Shown: positions 1-7,626 of the stretch, piece by piece
Layout: every line of letters starts with the position of its first letter
Position numbering within the stretch: position 1 is the first letter of the stretch
NCBI RefSeq assembly: GCF_007641235.1
Contig: NZ_CP038157.1
Location: forward strand, 620,001-684,000
From: Corynebacterium sanguinis
GTDB taxonomy: Bacteria > Actinomycetota > Actinomycetes > Mycobacteriales > Mycobacteriaceae
DNA length: 64,000 nt
Direction of reading: 5' to 3'
The notes under the pieces: generated by a model
What the model was told of the DNA's origin: nothing
Seen by the model: the letters and a program-made list of their open reading frames with translations, nothing else
The model's database searches: none
Translations under genes and position numbers: made by a program

Positions 1-520
1 CGGCCCCGTCCTGGAGACCATCGAGGTAGACCGTGAGCACCGATAAGGGGGTGCCCATTTCGTGGGCCAGATCAGAGAGCATCTGGCGGCGGACCTGTTC
101 GGTGTGTTCCAGCCGGTCGGCCATGGTGTTGAAGGCATGTGCCAGGGTGGTGACCTCGGGGCCTGCTTCTCCGGCGGGCACGCGGATGCGATAGTTGCCG
201 GCCGTCAGGCTGGTAGCGGCGCGGGCGAGATCTTGCAGGGGGGTGCGCAGGCGACGCGATAACCACAGGCTGGCAAGCAGGGCGCTGATCAAGGCGGTGG
301 GCAGGGCGACGGCCAGGGTGATCAGGTTGGCGTCCCGGTAGGCCTGCTCGGCATGGAACAGCTCCAGCGAGGGGTCCTCCCGGCCGGCCATCAACATATG
401 ATCATGGAACAGGGTCGGGCCCACCATCGTGGCCACGGTCGCGGCCACCAGCAGGCTAATCACCACGACCACCACCTGGGCGGTCAGGAAGCGGAAGGTC
501 AGGCCGGGTCCGTGATTCAT
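1..520 (-). CDS. copS: Sensor histidine kinase, copper-type (CopS-like), 3' part outside window
   Basis: The first 173 codons of a membrane histidine kinase are visible. Two hydrophobic segments (about residues 11-33 and 66-87) flank an extracytoplasmic loop of only about 30 residues. A HAMP-like linker follows, then the phosphoacceptor H-box DLAHEMGTPLS with His153. The catalytic ATPase domain lies beyond the window edge. The outer loop contains H-D-H-M-L-M (residues 39-45), a plausible soft-metal ligand cluster. The start ATG overlaps the stop of the response-regulator gene by 4 nt, so the two are co-transcribed. Assignment to the CopS type rests on the adjacent copper operon and CopR-like box and is inference. 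Confidence 0.85.
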   Translation of the reverse strand, partial: MNHGPGLTFRFLTAQVVVVVISLLVAATVATMVGPTLFHDHMLMAGREDPSLELFHAEQAYRDANLITLAVALPTALISALLASLWLSRRLRTPLQDLARAATSLTAGNYRIRVPAGEAGPEVTTLAHAFNTMADRLEHTEQVRRQMLSDLAHEMGTPLSVLTVYLDGLQDGA

Positions 521-1239
521 GGCTGCCCCACCCGGTAGCCCACGCCACGCACGGTGTCGATAAACCCCCGGCCCCGGGTGTCGGTGCCGAGCTTGCGACG
601 CAAGTTGCCGATGTGGACATCGACGATGCGTTCATCGCCGACCCAGGTGGTGTCCCAGACCTCGGTGACCAGGTCGTGGCGGGTCAGCACCTGGCCGGGG
701 CGCAGGGCCAGGGCAACCAGCAGCTCGAACTCCGTGTGGGTGAGCTCCACGGTCGTCTCCCCCACCCGCACCTGATGGGCGACGGGGTCAAGGATGAGGT
801 CACCAACGATCAAAGGGGTGGTCACCTGCGGTGGGGTGGTGCTGGTGCGCGGGCGGCGCAGCACCGCATGCACCCGGGTCACCAGTTCCCGGATGCTAAA
901 AGGTTTGGTGATGTAGTCATCCGCCCCCAGGGTCAAACCGCTGATCTTGTCGTCCTCGCTGCCACGCGCGGTGAGCATGAGGATGTAGCAGTCCGAGAAG
1001 GTGCGGATCCGTCGGCACACCTCCAGGCCGTCGAGTTCGGGCAGCCCCAGATCCAGCACCACAACATCGGGGGAAAAGTGACGGGTCTCGTCCACGGCCT
1101 GGATGCCGGTGTGCGCCTGGCGGGTATCGAAGCCGGCCCGGATGAGGTAGGAGGCCACCATCTGAGCCAGGGGTTGTTCATCATCGACGACCAGCACCCG
1201 CCCCGGGGGCGTGGCGGTGGTCGGTGTGCGGTCAGCCAT
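517..1239 (-). CDS. copR: OmpR/PhoB-family response regulator (CopR-like)
   Basis: This is a 240-residue, full-length response regulator. The receiver domain (about residues 13-130) has the acidic pair D19-D20, phosphoacceptor D63 in VVLDLGLPELDG, and a C-terminal-side Lys in YITKPF. A winged-helix DNA-binding domain of the OmpR type (about 145-238) contains LTHTEFELL and VDVHIGNLRRKL. It is transcribed with the kinase gene (4-nt overlap) and divergently from the CueP/multicopper-oxidase operon. A CopR-type tandem box lies about 60 bp upstream of its start, so autoregulation plus control of the divergent genes is likely. The copper specificity is inferred from neighbours. Confidence 0.88.
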   Translation of the reverse strand: MADRTPTTATPPGRVLVVDDEQPLAQMVASYLIRAGFDTRQAHTGIQAVDETRHFSPDVVVLDLGLPELDGLEVCRRIRTFSDCYILMLTARGSEDDKISGLTLGADDYITKPFSIRELVTRVHAVLRRPRTSTTPPQVTTPLIVGDLILDPVAHQVRVGETTVELTHTEFELLVALALRPGQVLTRHDLVTEVWDTTWVGDERIVDVHIGNLRRKLGTDTRGRGFIDTVRGVGYRVGQP

Positions 1240-1296
1240 AGACCCCAGTATCGCTCCGGCCAGGGGAATACCACCCTCGCTCAGTGCTTGGCGGGG

Positions 1297-1316
1297 AAAA
1301 CTTCATCAAATCTTCA
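1297..1316. promoter_or_regulatory. CopR-box-like tandem repeat
   Basis: The sequence is AAAACTTCA-TC-AAATCTTCA. The reverse complement reads TGAAGATTTGATGAAGTTTT. I recall the CopR box of C. glutamicum as TGAAGATTT, 2 nt, TGAAGATTT; this site differs by one base. It lies in the divergent region about 60 bp upstream of the response-regulator start. Half-site spacing matches an OmpR-family dimer site. Confidence 0.7.
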
Positions 1317-1629
1317 AACGTCACCCTTCGACCGCCGTCACCCCTGTGCCTCACCCCGGGCCGGTGGCATCGCCTCCCCTGGTCGGTTCAGCAGGCGCCA
1401 CCAGGGATTTCACTGCCTGCACCGCATACCCGGGGCGGGTGGAAGGACATCGCCCACGGCTGTGGGGTGGTGTCCCGGTGGTGACCCAGCCCACCGAATT
1501 CACCCCCTTTTCGCCCTGTTATAAGGCTGTGAGCAGGGTTTTTGGATTCTAGCCCGTCAGGCACCCGTGCTAGATAAAGGTATGGCATCGACCTTGAGGC
1601 GGTGTCTTCTTATGGCCTTACCACGATCC

Positions 1630-1635
1630 AAGGAG
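1630..1635 (+). promoter_or_regulatory. Ribosome-binding site deciding the cueP start
   Basis: AAGGAG lies 6 nt before the GTG at 1642. It selects this GTG over an upstream in-frame GTG at 1567, which would put 25 residues before the lipoprotein signal peptide. Confidence 0.7.
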
Positions 1636-1641
1636 ATTGAC

Positions 1642-2217
1642 GTGAAACGAGCAGCGATCGCAGCCGCCGCCCTTGCCCTCGCCCTCACGGGGTGTTCGGC
1701 CGCCGACCCGGAACCCACCGCCGACGGGACGGTGTCCCAGGACACATTCCTGACTGCCCATGGCCTGGCCGCCATGGACGCGGTGGAGATCATTGATCAC
1801 CTCGACCGGCAGAAGGTCACTGAGCGTCCCACGGATCTGATCGCCTCAGTACGTGGCAATGAACTGCTGCTCTCGAGCGATGACCAGGAAGTCGTGGTCG
1901 ATCTTCCCGACAATCAGACGTATGTCTCGATCGCACCCTATCTCACCTCCACCCACGACTGCTTCTACCACAGCCTCACGACCTGCCTGGGGGAACTCGA
2001 CAATGAGGATATCCAGGTCACGATTACCGATGAGGCGACCGGTGAGGTGCTGGTGGACGAGGCGACAACCACCTTCGACAACGGGTTTATTGGCTTCTGG
2101 CTTCCCGATGATGCCACCGGCCTGATTGAGGTCAGCTACCAGGGGCGTACCGGCACCACGGAGTTTTCCACCACCGACGACGGTGCCACCTGTGTCACAG
2201 ACCTGCGCCTGACGTGA
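1642..2217 (+). CDS. cueP: CueP-family periplasmic/extracytoplasmic copper-binding lipoprotein
   Basis: Starting at GTG 1642 (AAGGAG upstream), the product is 191 residues with a lipoprotein signal peptide ending in LALTGC (Cys18). The mature part has the CueP pattern: about residues 60-80 SVRGNELLLSS, SIAPYLTSTHDCFYHSLTTC with a C-X7-C pair, VTITD, and a third Cys near the end (GATCVTDL). Salmonella CueP likewise has three conserved cysteines, including a C-X7-C pair, used to bind copper. The protein should be anchored on the outer face of the membrane and sequester or reduce copper. It is first gene of the rightward operon with multicopper oxidase, TlpA and CcdA. Confidence 0.88.
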   Translation: MKRAAIAAAALALALTGCSAADPEPTADGTVSQDTFLTAHGLAAMDAVEIIDHLDRQKVTERPTDLIASVRGNELLLSSDDQEVVVDLPDNQTYVSIAPYLTSTHDCFYHSLTTCLGELDNEDIQVTITDEATGEVLVDEATTTFDNGFIGFWLPDDATGLIEVSYQGRTGTTEFSTTDDGATCVTDLRLT

Positions 2218-2288
2218 TGGCTCAGCAGGGTCCTCACCTGCGCCTGTCTCCCGCGTCACTGAAATCTTGCACCAAGGACGGTTAAATC

Positions 2289-3770
2289 ATGACGAACGCG
2301 TTTTCCCGACGACAGTTTCTGCTCGGCGGGCTCGTCCTGGCCGGCACCGGGGCCGTGGCCGCCTGCACCAGCGACCCTGGACCCGCTGCCTCGGCACCAG
2401 GTCCCTCCCTTCGCCCCACTCCCACCCCCACTGCGCTCGGTGAGCCGACGGTGCGCCGGACACTGACCGCCCGGCCCCTCTCCCTGGATATCGGCGGCAT
2501 CGAAGCCAAGACGTGGGGATACGTCTCTGACACCGGGGATGCGGCCATTGAGGCCACCGCCGGCGACGTCCTCCAGGTCGATATCACCAATGAACTGCCT
2601 GAGAGCACCTCCATCCACTGGCATGGCATCGCACTCCACAACGCAGCCGACGGTGTGCCCGGCATGACCCAGGACCCCATTGAACCTGGCGAGTCTTTCT
2701 CCTATGTTTTTGAAGTCCCCCACGGTGGCACCTACTTCTACCATTCCCACACCGGCCTGCAGCTTGATCGCGGCCTCCACGCCCCACTGATCATCCGTGA
2801 CCCGCAAGACGCTGAGGACCAGGACGTCGAGTGGACCATCGTGCTCGACGACTGGGTCGATGGCATTCAGGGCACTCCCGACGATGAGCTCGACAAGCTC
2901 ACCGGAATGGGTTCGGGCGACCATAACGGGAGGATGGGAATGGGAGGCCACGGCCAGATGATACACGGCACCCCGGACCGGGTACTGGGCGGGGATGTCG
3001 GCGATGTGATGTATCCGCACTACCTCATCAACGGACGTATCCCCCGTGCTCACCGGACCTTCGAGGCTCGCCCGGGCGACAAGGCCCGCCTGCGGTTTAT
3101 CAACTCCGGCGGTGACACCATCTTCAAGGTGGCCCTCGGTGGTCACCGCATGACCGTCACCCACACCGACGGCTTCCCTGTCCAGCCCTGGGAGACCGAA
3201 TCGATCTACCTGTCGATGGGCGAGCGTGTCGACGTCGAGGTCATCCTCGGCGACGGCATCTTCCCGCTCACGGCTTTGGCGGTGGGTAAGGACGACCGCG
3301 CCTTCGCCGTCATCCGCACCGCCGGCGGCCAGGCCCCCCGCCCCGATGTCGACTTCCCCGAGTTGTCGTCCACCGGACTGCTTCTGTCCTCCCTGAAGCC
3401 AGCAGACCGTGCACTCCTGCCCGAGGGCACACCAGACCGAGAAGTCAGCATCGACCTGGGCGGGCAGATGATGCCGTATGAATGGAGCATTCTCACCGAC
3501 GGCCAATCCTCCTCCGCGACCGTGCAGGAGGGCCAGCGCCTGCGGATGGTCATGCGCAACAGGACCATGATGCCCCATCCCATGCACATCCACGGCCACA
3601 CGTGGGCGCTGCCCGGCAGCGGCGGGCTACGCAAGGACACCGTCCTTCTCCGCCACGGTGAAACCATGATCGCAGACCTGATCGCTGACAACCCCGGTGA
3701 GTGGGCATTTCACTGCCATAACGCCTATCACATGGAAACCGGGATGGTCAGCTCGCTTCGCTACGAGTAA
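2289..3770 (+). CDS. copO: Multicopper oxidase, Tat-exported lipoprotein (CopO/CueO-like)
   Basis: 493 residues. The N-terminus has a twin-arginine motif (SRRQFLLGG, residues 6-14) followed by a lipobox AVAAC (Cys26). This suits export of a folded copper enzyme and membrane anchoring. Copper motifs are complete: HWHG (110-113), HSH (152-154), HPMHIHGH (430-437) and the type-1 cluster HCHNAYHMETGM (475-486) with axial Met. A Met/His-rich insert at about 207-225 resembles the methionine-rich Cu(I) segment of CueO, although its placement differs. Expected activity is oxidation of Cu(I) to Cu(II) with O2 reduction. C. glutamicum has an equivalent CopRS-controlled oxidase. It follows cueP by 71 bp. 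Confidence 0.92.
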   Translation: MTNAFSRRQFLLGGLVLAGTGAVAACTSDPGPAASAPGPSLRPTPTPTALGEPTVRRTLTARPLSLDIGGIEAKTWGYVSDTGDAAIEATAGDVLQVDITNELPESTSIHWHGIALHNAADGVPGMTQDPIEPGESFSYVFEVPHGGTYFYHSHTGLQLDRGLHAPLIIRDPQDAEDQDVEWTIVLDDWVDGIQGTPDDELDKLTGMGSGDHNGRMGMGGHGQMIHGTPDRVLGGDVGDVMYPHYLINGRIPRAHRTFEARPGDKARLRFINSGGDTIFKVALGGHRMTVTHTDGFPVQPWETESIYLSMGERVDVEVILGDGIFPLTALAVGKDDRAFAVIRTAGGQAPRPDVDFPELSSTGLLLSSLKPADRALLPEGTPDREVSIDLGGQMMPYEWSILTDGQSSSATVQEGQRLRMVMRNRTMMPHPMHIHGHTWALPGSGGLRKDTVLLRHGETMIADLIADNPGEWAFHCHNAYHMETGMVSSLRYE

Positions 3771-3788
3771 CCCCCACAGCAGGGTTGA

Positions 3789-3908
3789 GTGCCGAGGTGG
3801 GCAGAGTCGCTGCAGACCACCCACCGGGCAAGCACGATGACCTTCCTCGGTGTTGTGGTCTTCCGGGACAACCAGAACACCGTCTTCTTCCCCACCGCCC
3901 CGGAATAA
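3789..3908 (+). other. Possible 39-codon ORF between oxidase and tlpA
   Basis: A GTG-initiated frame ends in VVVFRDNQNTVFFPTAPE just before the tlpA ribosome-binding site. An internal ATG at 3837 would give 23 residues. The C-terminal half has protein-like composition, but there is no ribosome-binding site or recognisable domain. It may be the tail of a decayed gene. I do not claim that it is expressed. Confidence 0.15.
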
Positions 3909-3921
3909 GGAGATCTAATCC

Positions 3922-4536
3922 ATGCCGAGCACACCCCGCAGAGCCGCCATCGCGGTTGCCGCGGTGCTCACCGCCGTGACCCTTGTGGCCTGTTCCTCAG
4001 GCGACGGCGCCCGAAACGCCGTCGCCGTCGGGGGCACCTTCCAGTTCCACTCACCAGGAGGCCAAACCGAGATTATCTACGCAGAGGAGGAACGTGCCCC
4101 GCTGCCGGACTTCTCCGGCCCGTCGCTGATGGAGGAGGGTGAGGAGATCAGCCTGTCTGATTTTGAAGGCGAGGTCGTCGTCCTCAACGCTTGGGGCCAG
4201 TGGTGTGCACCGTGTCGGGCGGAAGTCGATGACCTGCAGCTTGTCCAGGAGACTCCCGACCCCCTCGGTGGCAAGGTGCTGGGCATCAACGTCCGTGACT
4301 ACAACCAGACCATCGCCCAGGACTTCAAACTCGACAACGCGGTGACCTATCCCTCGATCTACGACCCGCCGTTTCGTATCGCTGCGGCCCTGGGTGGGGT
4401 GCCGACCTCCGTCATCCCGACCACCATTGTCCTGGACCGAAGCCACCGCCCGGCCGCGGTGTTCCTGAGGGAGGTCACCGCCGATGACATCCTTGATGTC
4501 GCCCTGCCGCTGGCCGAGGAGGCACCAGCATCATGA
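3922..4536 (+). CDS. TlpA/ResA-family thioredoxin-like lipoprotein
   Basis: 204 residues. The signal peptide ends in the lipobox LVAC (Cys24), so the protein is tethered outside the membrane. The thioredoxin fold shows [17 protein letters not shown] with the redox pair WCAPC (94-98) and the conserved cis-Pro region [19 protein letters not shown] lies 8-13 nt before the ATG. The stop overlaps the ccdA start (ATGA), indicating translational coupling. Its likely role is to pass electrons from CcdA to extracytoplasmic disulfides. In this operon the substrates could be the cysteines of CueP. A role in cytochrome c maturation is an alternative, but no ccs/resB genes are next to it. Confidence 0.88.
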   Translation: MPSTPRRAAIAVAAVLTAVTLVACSSGDGARNAVAVGGTFQFHSPGGQTEIIYAEEERAPLPDFSGPSLMEEGEEISLSDFEGEVVVLNAWGQWCAPCRAEVDDLQLVQETPDPLGGKVLGINVRDYNQTIAQDFKLDNAVTYPSIYDPPFRIAAALGGVPTSVIPTTIVLDRSHRPAAVFLREVTADDILDVALPLAEEAPAS

Positions 4537-5345
4537 CCGTTGATGTGATGGCGCAGTTGGCGATCGGCCAGCAGTTCGCCGACGCCGCGGCCACCGGGCC
4601 ACTGATGATCGGCATCCTGGCTGCGGCAGCTGCAGGTCTGATCTCGTTCGCCTCCCCGTGCGTCGTACCCCTGGTACCCGGGTATATGTCGTATCTGGCC
4701 AGTGTGGTCGGCGGGGAGGTCAACTACGACGCCGAGGGGGGCACGGTGGTCACCAAACGCCAGTGGGCGGTAGCGGGTGCGGCCGGGTTGTTCGTTCTCG
4801 GCTTCACCATCGTCTTTGTGCTGGCCACCGTCACCGTCTTTGGGGCGATCAGCATGCTCACGCTCAATGCTGAGACCCTCATGCGCATCGGAGGGGTGAT
4901 CACCATCGTCATGGGTCTGGCGTTCATGGGGATGGTGCCTGCCCTGCAGCGCGACACCCGGATGGCCCCGAAGAAGTGGTCCACCTGGTTGGGTGCGCCA
5001 CTGCTCGGCGGGGTCTTCGCCCTGGGGTGGACGCCGTGCCTGGGGCCCACCTTGGCGGCGATCATCTCGGTGTCCGCCGGCACCGAGGGGATGACCGCTG
5101 TGCGTGGGGTGATCCTGATCATCGGTTACTGCCTGGGCCTGGGTCTGCCGTTTCTTCTCATGGCCTTCGGCTCGGCCCGGGCGATGCGCACCGTGGGGTG
5201 GCTGCGCCGCCACTCCCGCAAGATCCAGATGTTCGGTGGGGTGCTCATGGTCGCCGTGGGCATTGCCCTGGCCAGCGGGGCGTGGGCGTATTTCATCAAC
5301 TGGGTACGCCAGTGGACCGTGGAATACGGCGCCACCCTCATCTAA
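4533..5345 (+). CDS. ccdA: CcdA/DsbD-type thiol-disulfide membrane transporter
   Basis: 270 residues with about six to seven hydrophobic helices. The two family motifs are present, each with one cysteine: [19 protein letters not shown] near residue 47 and [15 protein letters not shown] near residue 169. CcdA carries electrons from cytosolic thioredoxin through the membrane to TlpA-type proteins. The 4-nt overlap with the preceding tlpA gene supports a two-component reducing relay. The stop codon lies one base before the left end of an IS6-family element, so anything once downstream has been displaced or deleted. Confidence 0.9.
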   Translation: MTVDVMAQLAIGQQFADAAATGPLMIGILAAAAAGLISFASPCVVPLVPGYMSYLASVVGGEVNYDAEGGTVVTKRQWAVAGAAGLFVLGFTIVFVLATVTVFGAISMLTLNAETLMRIGGVITIVMGLAFMGMVPALQRDTRMAPKKWSTWLGAPLLGGVFALGWTPCLGPTLAAIISVSAGTEGMTAVRGVILIIGYCLGLGLPFLLMAFGSARAMRTVGWLRRHSRKIQMFGGVLMVAVGIALASGAWAYFINWVRQWTVEYGATLI

Positions 5346-5346
5346 C

Positions 5347-6190
5347 GGTGCTGTTGCAAAGTTGGGGCAGTAGGAAGAGCGAGGTGAAATAATCACAGCC
5401 ATGGGTATCTTCTCGGGTCGTCATTTCCCTCGCGAGGTCATCCTGTGGGCGGTGCGGTGGTACTGCCGCTACGGGGTGAGCTACCGAGACTTGGAGGAAA
5501 TGATGACCGAGCGGGGCGTGCCGGTTGATCACACCACGATTCTCACCGCTGGGTCCAGAAATACGCCCCTGAGCTGGGCAAGCAAACACGGTGGTACCGG
5601 CAGGTACCTGATTGGCAGGCCAGTTCCTGGCGGGTGGATGAGACCTATATCCGGGTCGGCGGCAGGTGGTGCTACCTCTATCGGGCGATCACCGCCGGTG
5701 GCCAGACCCTGGACTTTTACCTCTCTCCGAAACGGAACGTGGCCGCAGCGAAGCGTTTCCTGGCCAAGGCCCTCAGATCCAATGCGTCAGCCGGGTATCC
5801 CAGAGTGATCAACACCGATAAAGCACCCTCCCTAGCCAGGGCAATCGCCGAGTTGAAGTCAGAGGGAATCTGCCCGCCAACAGTGGAACACCGGCAGGTG
5901 AAATACCTCAACAACATCCTGGAAGGCGACCATGGTCGGCTGAAGCGGATCCTCGGGCCGAAAGGCGCGTTTAAGAACCGGACATCTGCATATCGGACGT
6001 TGAAAGGGATGGAGGCGATGCACTCATTGCGGAAAGGGCAAGGCACGATGTTTGCCTACGGGCAACCGAACCCGGACGCGGTGAACGTCAACCGGGTCTT
6101 CGAGACGGCCTGAGAACGCCCACACGCAGCGGCCATCAGAGAATGAGAAACTGAGTCTTCGCTGTTCTCCCCCAACTTTGCAACAGCACC
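5347..6190 (+). mobile_element. IS6-family insertion sequence with 21-bp perfect inverted repeats
   Basis: The 844-bp element is bounded by perfect 21-bp inverted repeats beginning GGTGCTGTTGCAAAGTTGGG (5347-5367 and 6170-6190). This is the typical IS6/IS26-group end. The flanking octamers CATCTAAC (left) and TCGGCTGG (right) do not match, so no target duplication remains. That fits deletion or recombination between copies after insertion. The left flank is the ccdA stop and the right flank is unrelated transposase debris. Confidence 0.92.
5401..6113 (+). pseudogene. IS6-family transposase, frameshifted
   Basis: Frame 1 encodes the N-terminal HTH part (REVILWAVRWYCRYGVSYR to VPVDHTTI). Frame 3 resumes with RWVQKYAPELGKQTRWYR and continues to 6113. 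The switch lies at about 5542-5546, where CTCAC stands in place of one expected codon (TAC in relatives as I recall them), giving a net +2 or -1 shift. The catalytic triad is recognisable: D in WRVDETYIRVGG, D in INTDKAPS, E in NNILEGDHGRLKR. IS6 transposases are normally one uninterrupted frame of about 230-240 residues, so this copy is probably dead. A sequencing error remains possible. Confidence 0.85.
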
Positions 6191-6385
6191 TCGGCTGGCA
6201 GATGGCCGAGCACATGCGCACCTCGCTGTCGTCGATGCGCTGGCGATGGCCCGGGACCACGGCCACCTGCGCGAAGGCGCGGTGATGCACTCAGATCGCG
6301 GGGCCCAAGGCGGATTCAAGTGGTCGTCGCAACACCTTGATCGCGGAGGTGTTCAACGATGGCCTCGGTCGGATCCCGCGGGGTC
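6191..6385 (+). pseudogene. Chimeric remnant of other transposase genes
   Basis: Bases 6191-6235 read LGWQMAEHMRTSL. After a frameshift, bases 6231-6310 read VVDALAMARDHG to AVMHSDRGAQ, the typical rve-domain stretch of IS3-family OrfB. From about 6313 the sequence changes to a different, non-matching IS-like segment. No complete gene or inverted repeats are present. The piece sits between the IS6 right end and a P-type ATPase tail, marking a deletion junction. Confidence 0.6.
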
Positions 6386-6413
6386 AAGTCCTGGGAAGTG
6401 GTGTTTCTGCCCT

Positions 6414-6584
6414 TTTCTGCTTCCCCCGGCTGCTGCTGCGGTGTTGATGTCGCTGTCGACGATTGTGGTGGCGCTTAACGCTCAGCTGCTGCGCCGGATT
6501 GATCTGGACCCGGCCCACCTGGCTCCCACCAGTCCGAAGGAGGAACACACCACGCCTACTCCGGTATCCACCGCCGTCCACTGA
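6414..6584 (+). pseudogene. 3' remnant of a heavy-metal (copper) P-type ATPase gene
   Basis: The frame ending at TGA 6582-6584 reads AAAAVLMSLSTIVVALNAQL, then LRRIDLDP. It corresponds to the last membrane helix and end of P1B-type ATPases (family motif MSxSTxxVAxNAxxLRR). The roughly 19-residue tail after LRRIDLDP is rich in Pro/Thr. Everything upstream (phosphorylation and metal-binding domains) is gone; the frame runs instead into transposase debris at about 6385. This indicates that the island once encoded a copper exporter next to the DUF305 gene. Confidence 0.7.
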
Positions 6585-6632
6585 TCCACCACTTCTCTCC
6601 ACTGCCCCCATATGACCCTGAAAGGCTCCACC

Positions 6633-7319
6633 ATGAAGCGCACCCTTGTTCTTTCCGCTCTCGCCGTGGCCTCCACCCTGGCGCTGGCCGCCTGCGGTGA
6701 GGCCACCGAGTCAGGCAACACCGACGCCACCACCTCGGCCACCAGCACTGCGACGACTACCGCTGAGACGACCGAGACCACCACGGCGACGACTGAGGCG
6801 GACGGGGAGATCTCCGCCGATCACAACGACGCGGACATCATGTTTGCCCAGATGATGATCCCCCATCACCAGCAGGCCGTGGAGATGAGTGAGATGCTCC
6901 TGGCCAAGGAGGGTATCCCCGCCCAGGTCGTGGAGTTTGCCCAGGGGGTTATTGACGCCCAGGGACCGGAGATTGACCGGATGAACGCCATGCTCGAGGC
7001 CTGGGGCCAGCAGCCGGTCACCGACTCTGGGGGCATGGGGACCATGGACGAGATGGGTGGAATGGATCACGGCGAGATGGGTGGCATGAGCGGGATGATG
7101 AGCCAGGAGGACATGACAGCCCTTGAGGAAGCCCAGGGCACCGAGGCTGCCCGCCTCTACCTGGAGCAGATGACCGCCCACCACGAAGGTGCGGTCGACA
7201 TGGCCCGTGACGAGGTTGCTGACGGCCAGAATCCCCATGCAATCACCCTGGCCGAACAAATTATCAACGACCAGGAGGCCGAGATCGCCCAGATGCAGCA
7301 GATGCTCACTGACCTATGA
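6633..7319 (+). CDS. DUF305 lipoprotein with Met/His-rich segment
   Basis: Starting at ATG 6633 (AAAGG at about 6620-6625; the in-frame ATG at 6612 is less suitable), the product is 228 residues. The signal peptide ends in LALAAC (Cys21). A Thr-rich linker follows, then a DUF305 ferritin-like four-helix domain with paired MMIPHHQQAVEMS and MTAHHEGAVDMA motifs about 100 residues apart. Between them lies a segment rich in Met, Gly, Asp and His (about residues 133-160, with MGGMDHGEMGGM). DUF305 proteins are common in copper-resistance clusters, and the His-His pairs and methionines are credible metal ligands. The copper role is inferred from context. Confidence 0.85.
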   Translation: MKRTLVLSALAVASTLALAACGEATESGNTDATTSATSTATTTAETTETTTATTEADGEISADHNDADIMFAQMMIPHHQQAVEMSEMLLAKEGIPAQVVEFAQGVIDAQGPEIDRMNAMLEAWGQQPVTDSGGMGTMDEMGGMDHGEMGGMSGMMSQEDMTALEEAQGTEAARLYLEQMTAHHEGAVDMARDEVADGQNPHAITLAEQIINDQEAEIAQMQQMLTDL

Positions 7320-7626
7320 CAGGCCCCCGTCTTTTTCTGATCCCGAGGACAGGAATCTGAAAAAGAGGGATAACCGTGACGATTGCCACCTGCTGCGGGC
7401 GATGGGTCGTTGTCACCGCAGCGGGTGCACCGGGGTGGATGTTTCTTCTCCCTCTGGTCGCACCACTGAGGAAAGGGGAAAGCTCCTGTGTCCAGACGCG
7501 ACTATCCCCATTATGGGGACACCATCAAAGTAACGGGCGAGTACACACAAAATACACACCGCTCTGAGCGCTAACCGTTTCTCATTGGCGGTATTGCTTC
7601 TCTGATCTGGTCTTTTACTGTCGTCC
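7320..7626. other. 307-bp gap between DUF305 gene and integrase
   Basis: A GTG frame at 7376-7567 begins with TIATCCGRWVVVTAAGAPGW and a hydrophobic run. It could be a small membrane protein or fragment; support is weak. A perfect short palindrome CCCCATTATGGGG lies at 7505-7517. The repeats at 7541-7559 are listed separately. The normal N-terminal arm-binding domain of the integrase is not encoded here. Confidence 0.3.
7541..7559. repeat. Pair of 11-bp-spaced repeats upstream of integrase
   Basis: GTACACAC (7541-7548) and ATACACAC (7552-7559) repeat with an 11-bp period. Read on the other strand they give GTGTGTAT and GTGTGTAC, like the AGTGTAC pair downstream of the integrase at 12239-12256. 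They could be integrase arm-type sites. Confidence 0.35.

Larger units (their letters stand above)
1240..1641. other. 402-bp divergent intergenic region between copR and cueP
   Basis: No convincing gene is seen here. The region holds the CopR-like box described separately and a TATAAG hexamer at 1520-1525 that could be a -10 element for the rightward operon. A short inverted repeat TCTAGC/GCTAGA lies at about 1549-1575. Open frames crossing it lack ribosome-binding sites. Confidence 0.5.

Noticed and set aside
6262..6280. Similarity to the 3' end of tRNA-Thr (GCCACCTGCG) as a possible far att site
   Set aside because: Only about ten contiguous bases match and they lie within IS3-like coding sequence, so chance is likely.
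7320..7375. Possible terminator after the DUF305 gene (GAC/GTC stem then TTTTT)
   Set aside because: The stem is only three base pairs; a longer CTTTTTC/GAAAAAG pairing has a loop of about 20 nt. Neither is convincing.
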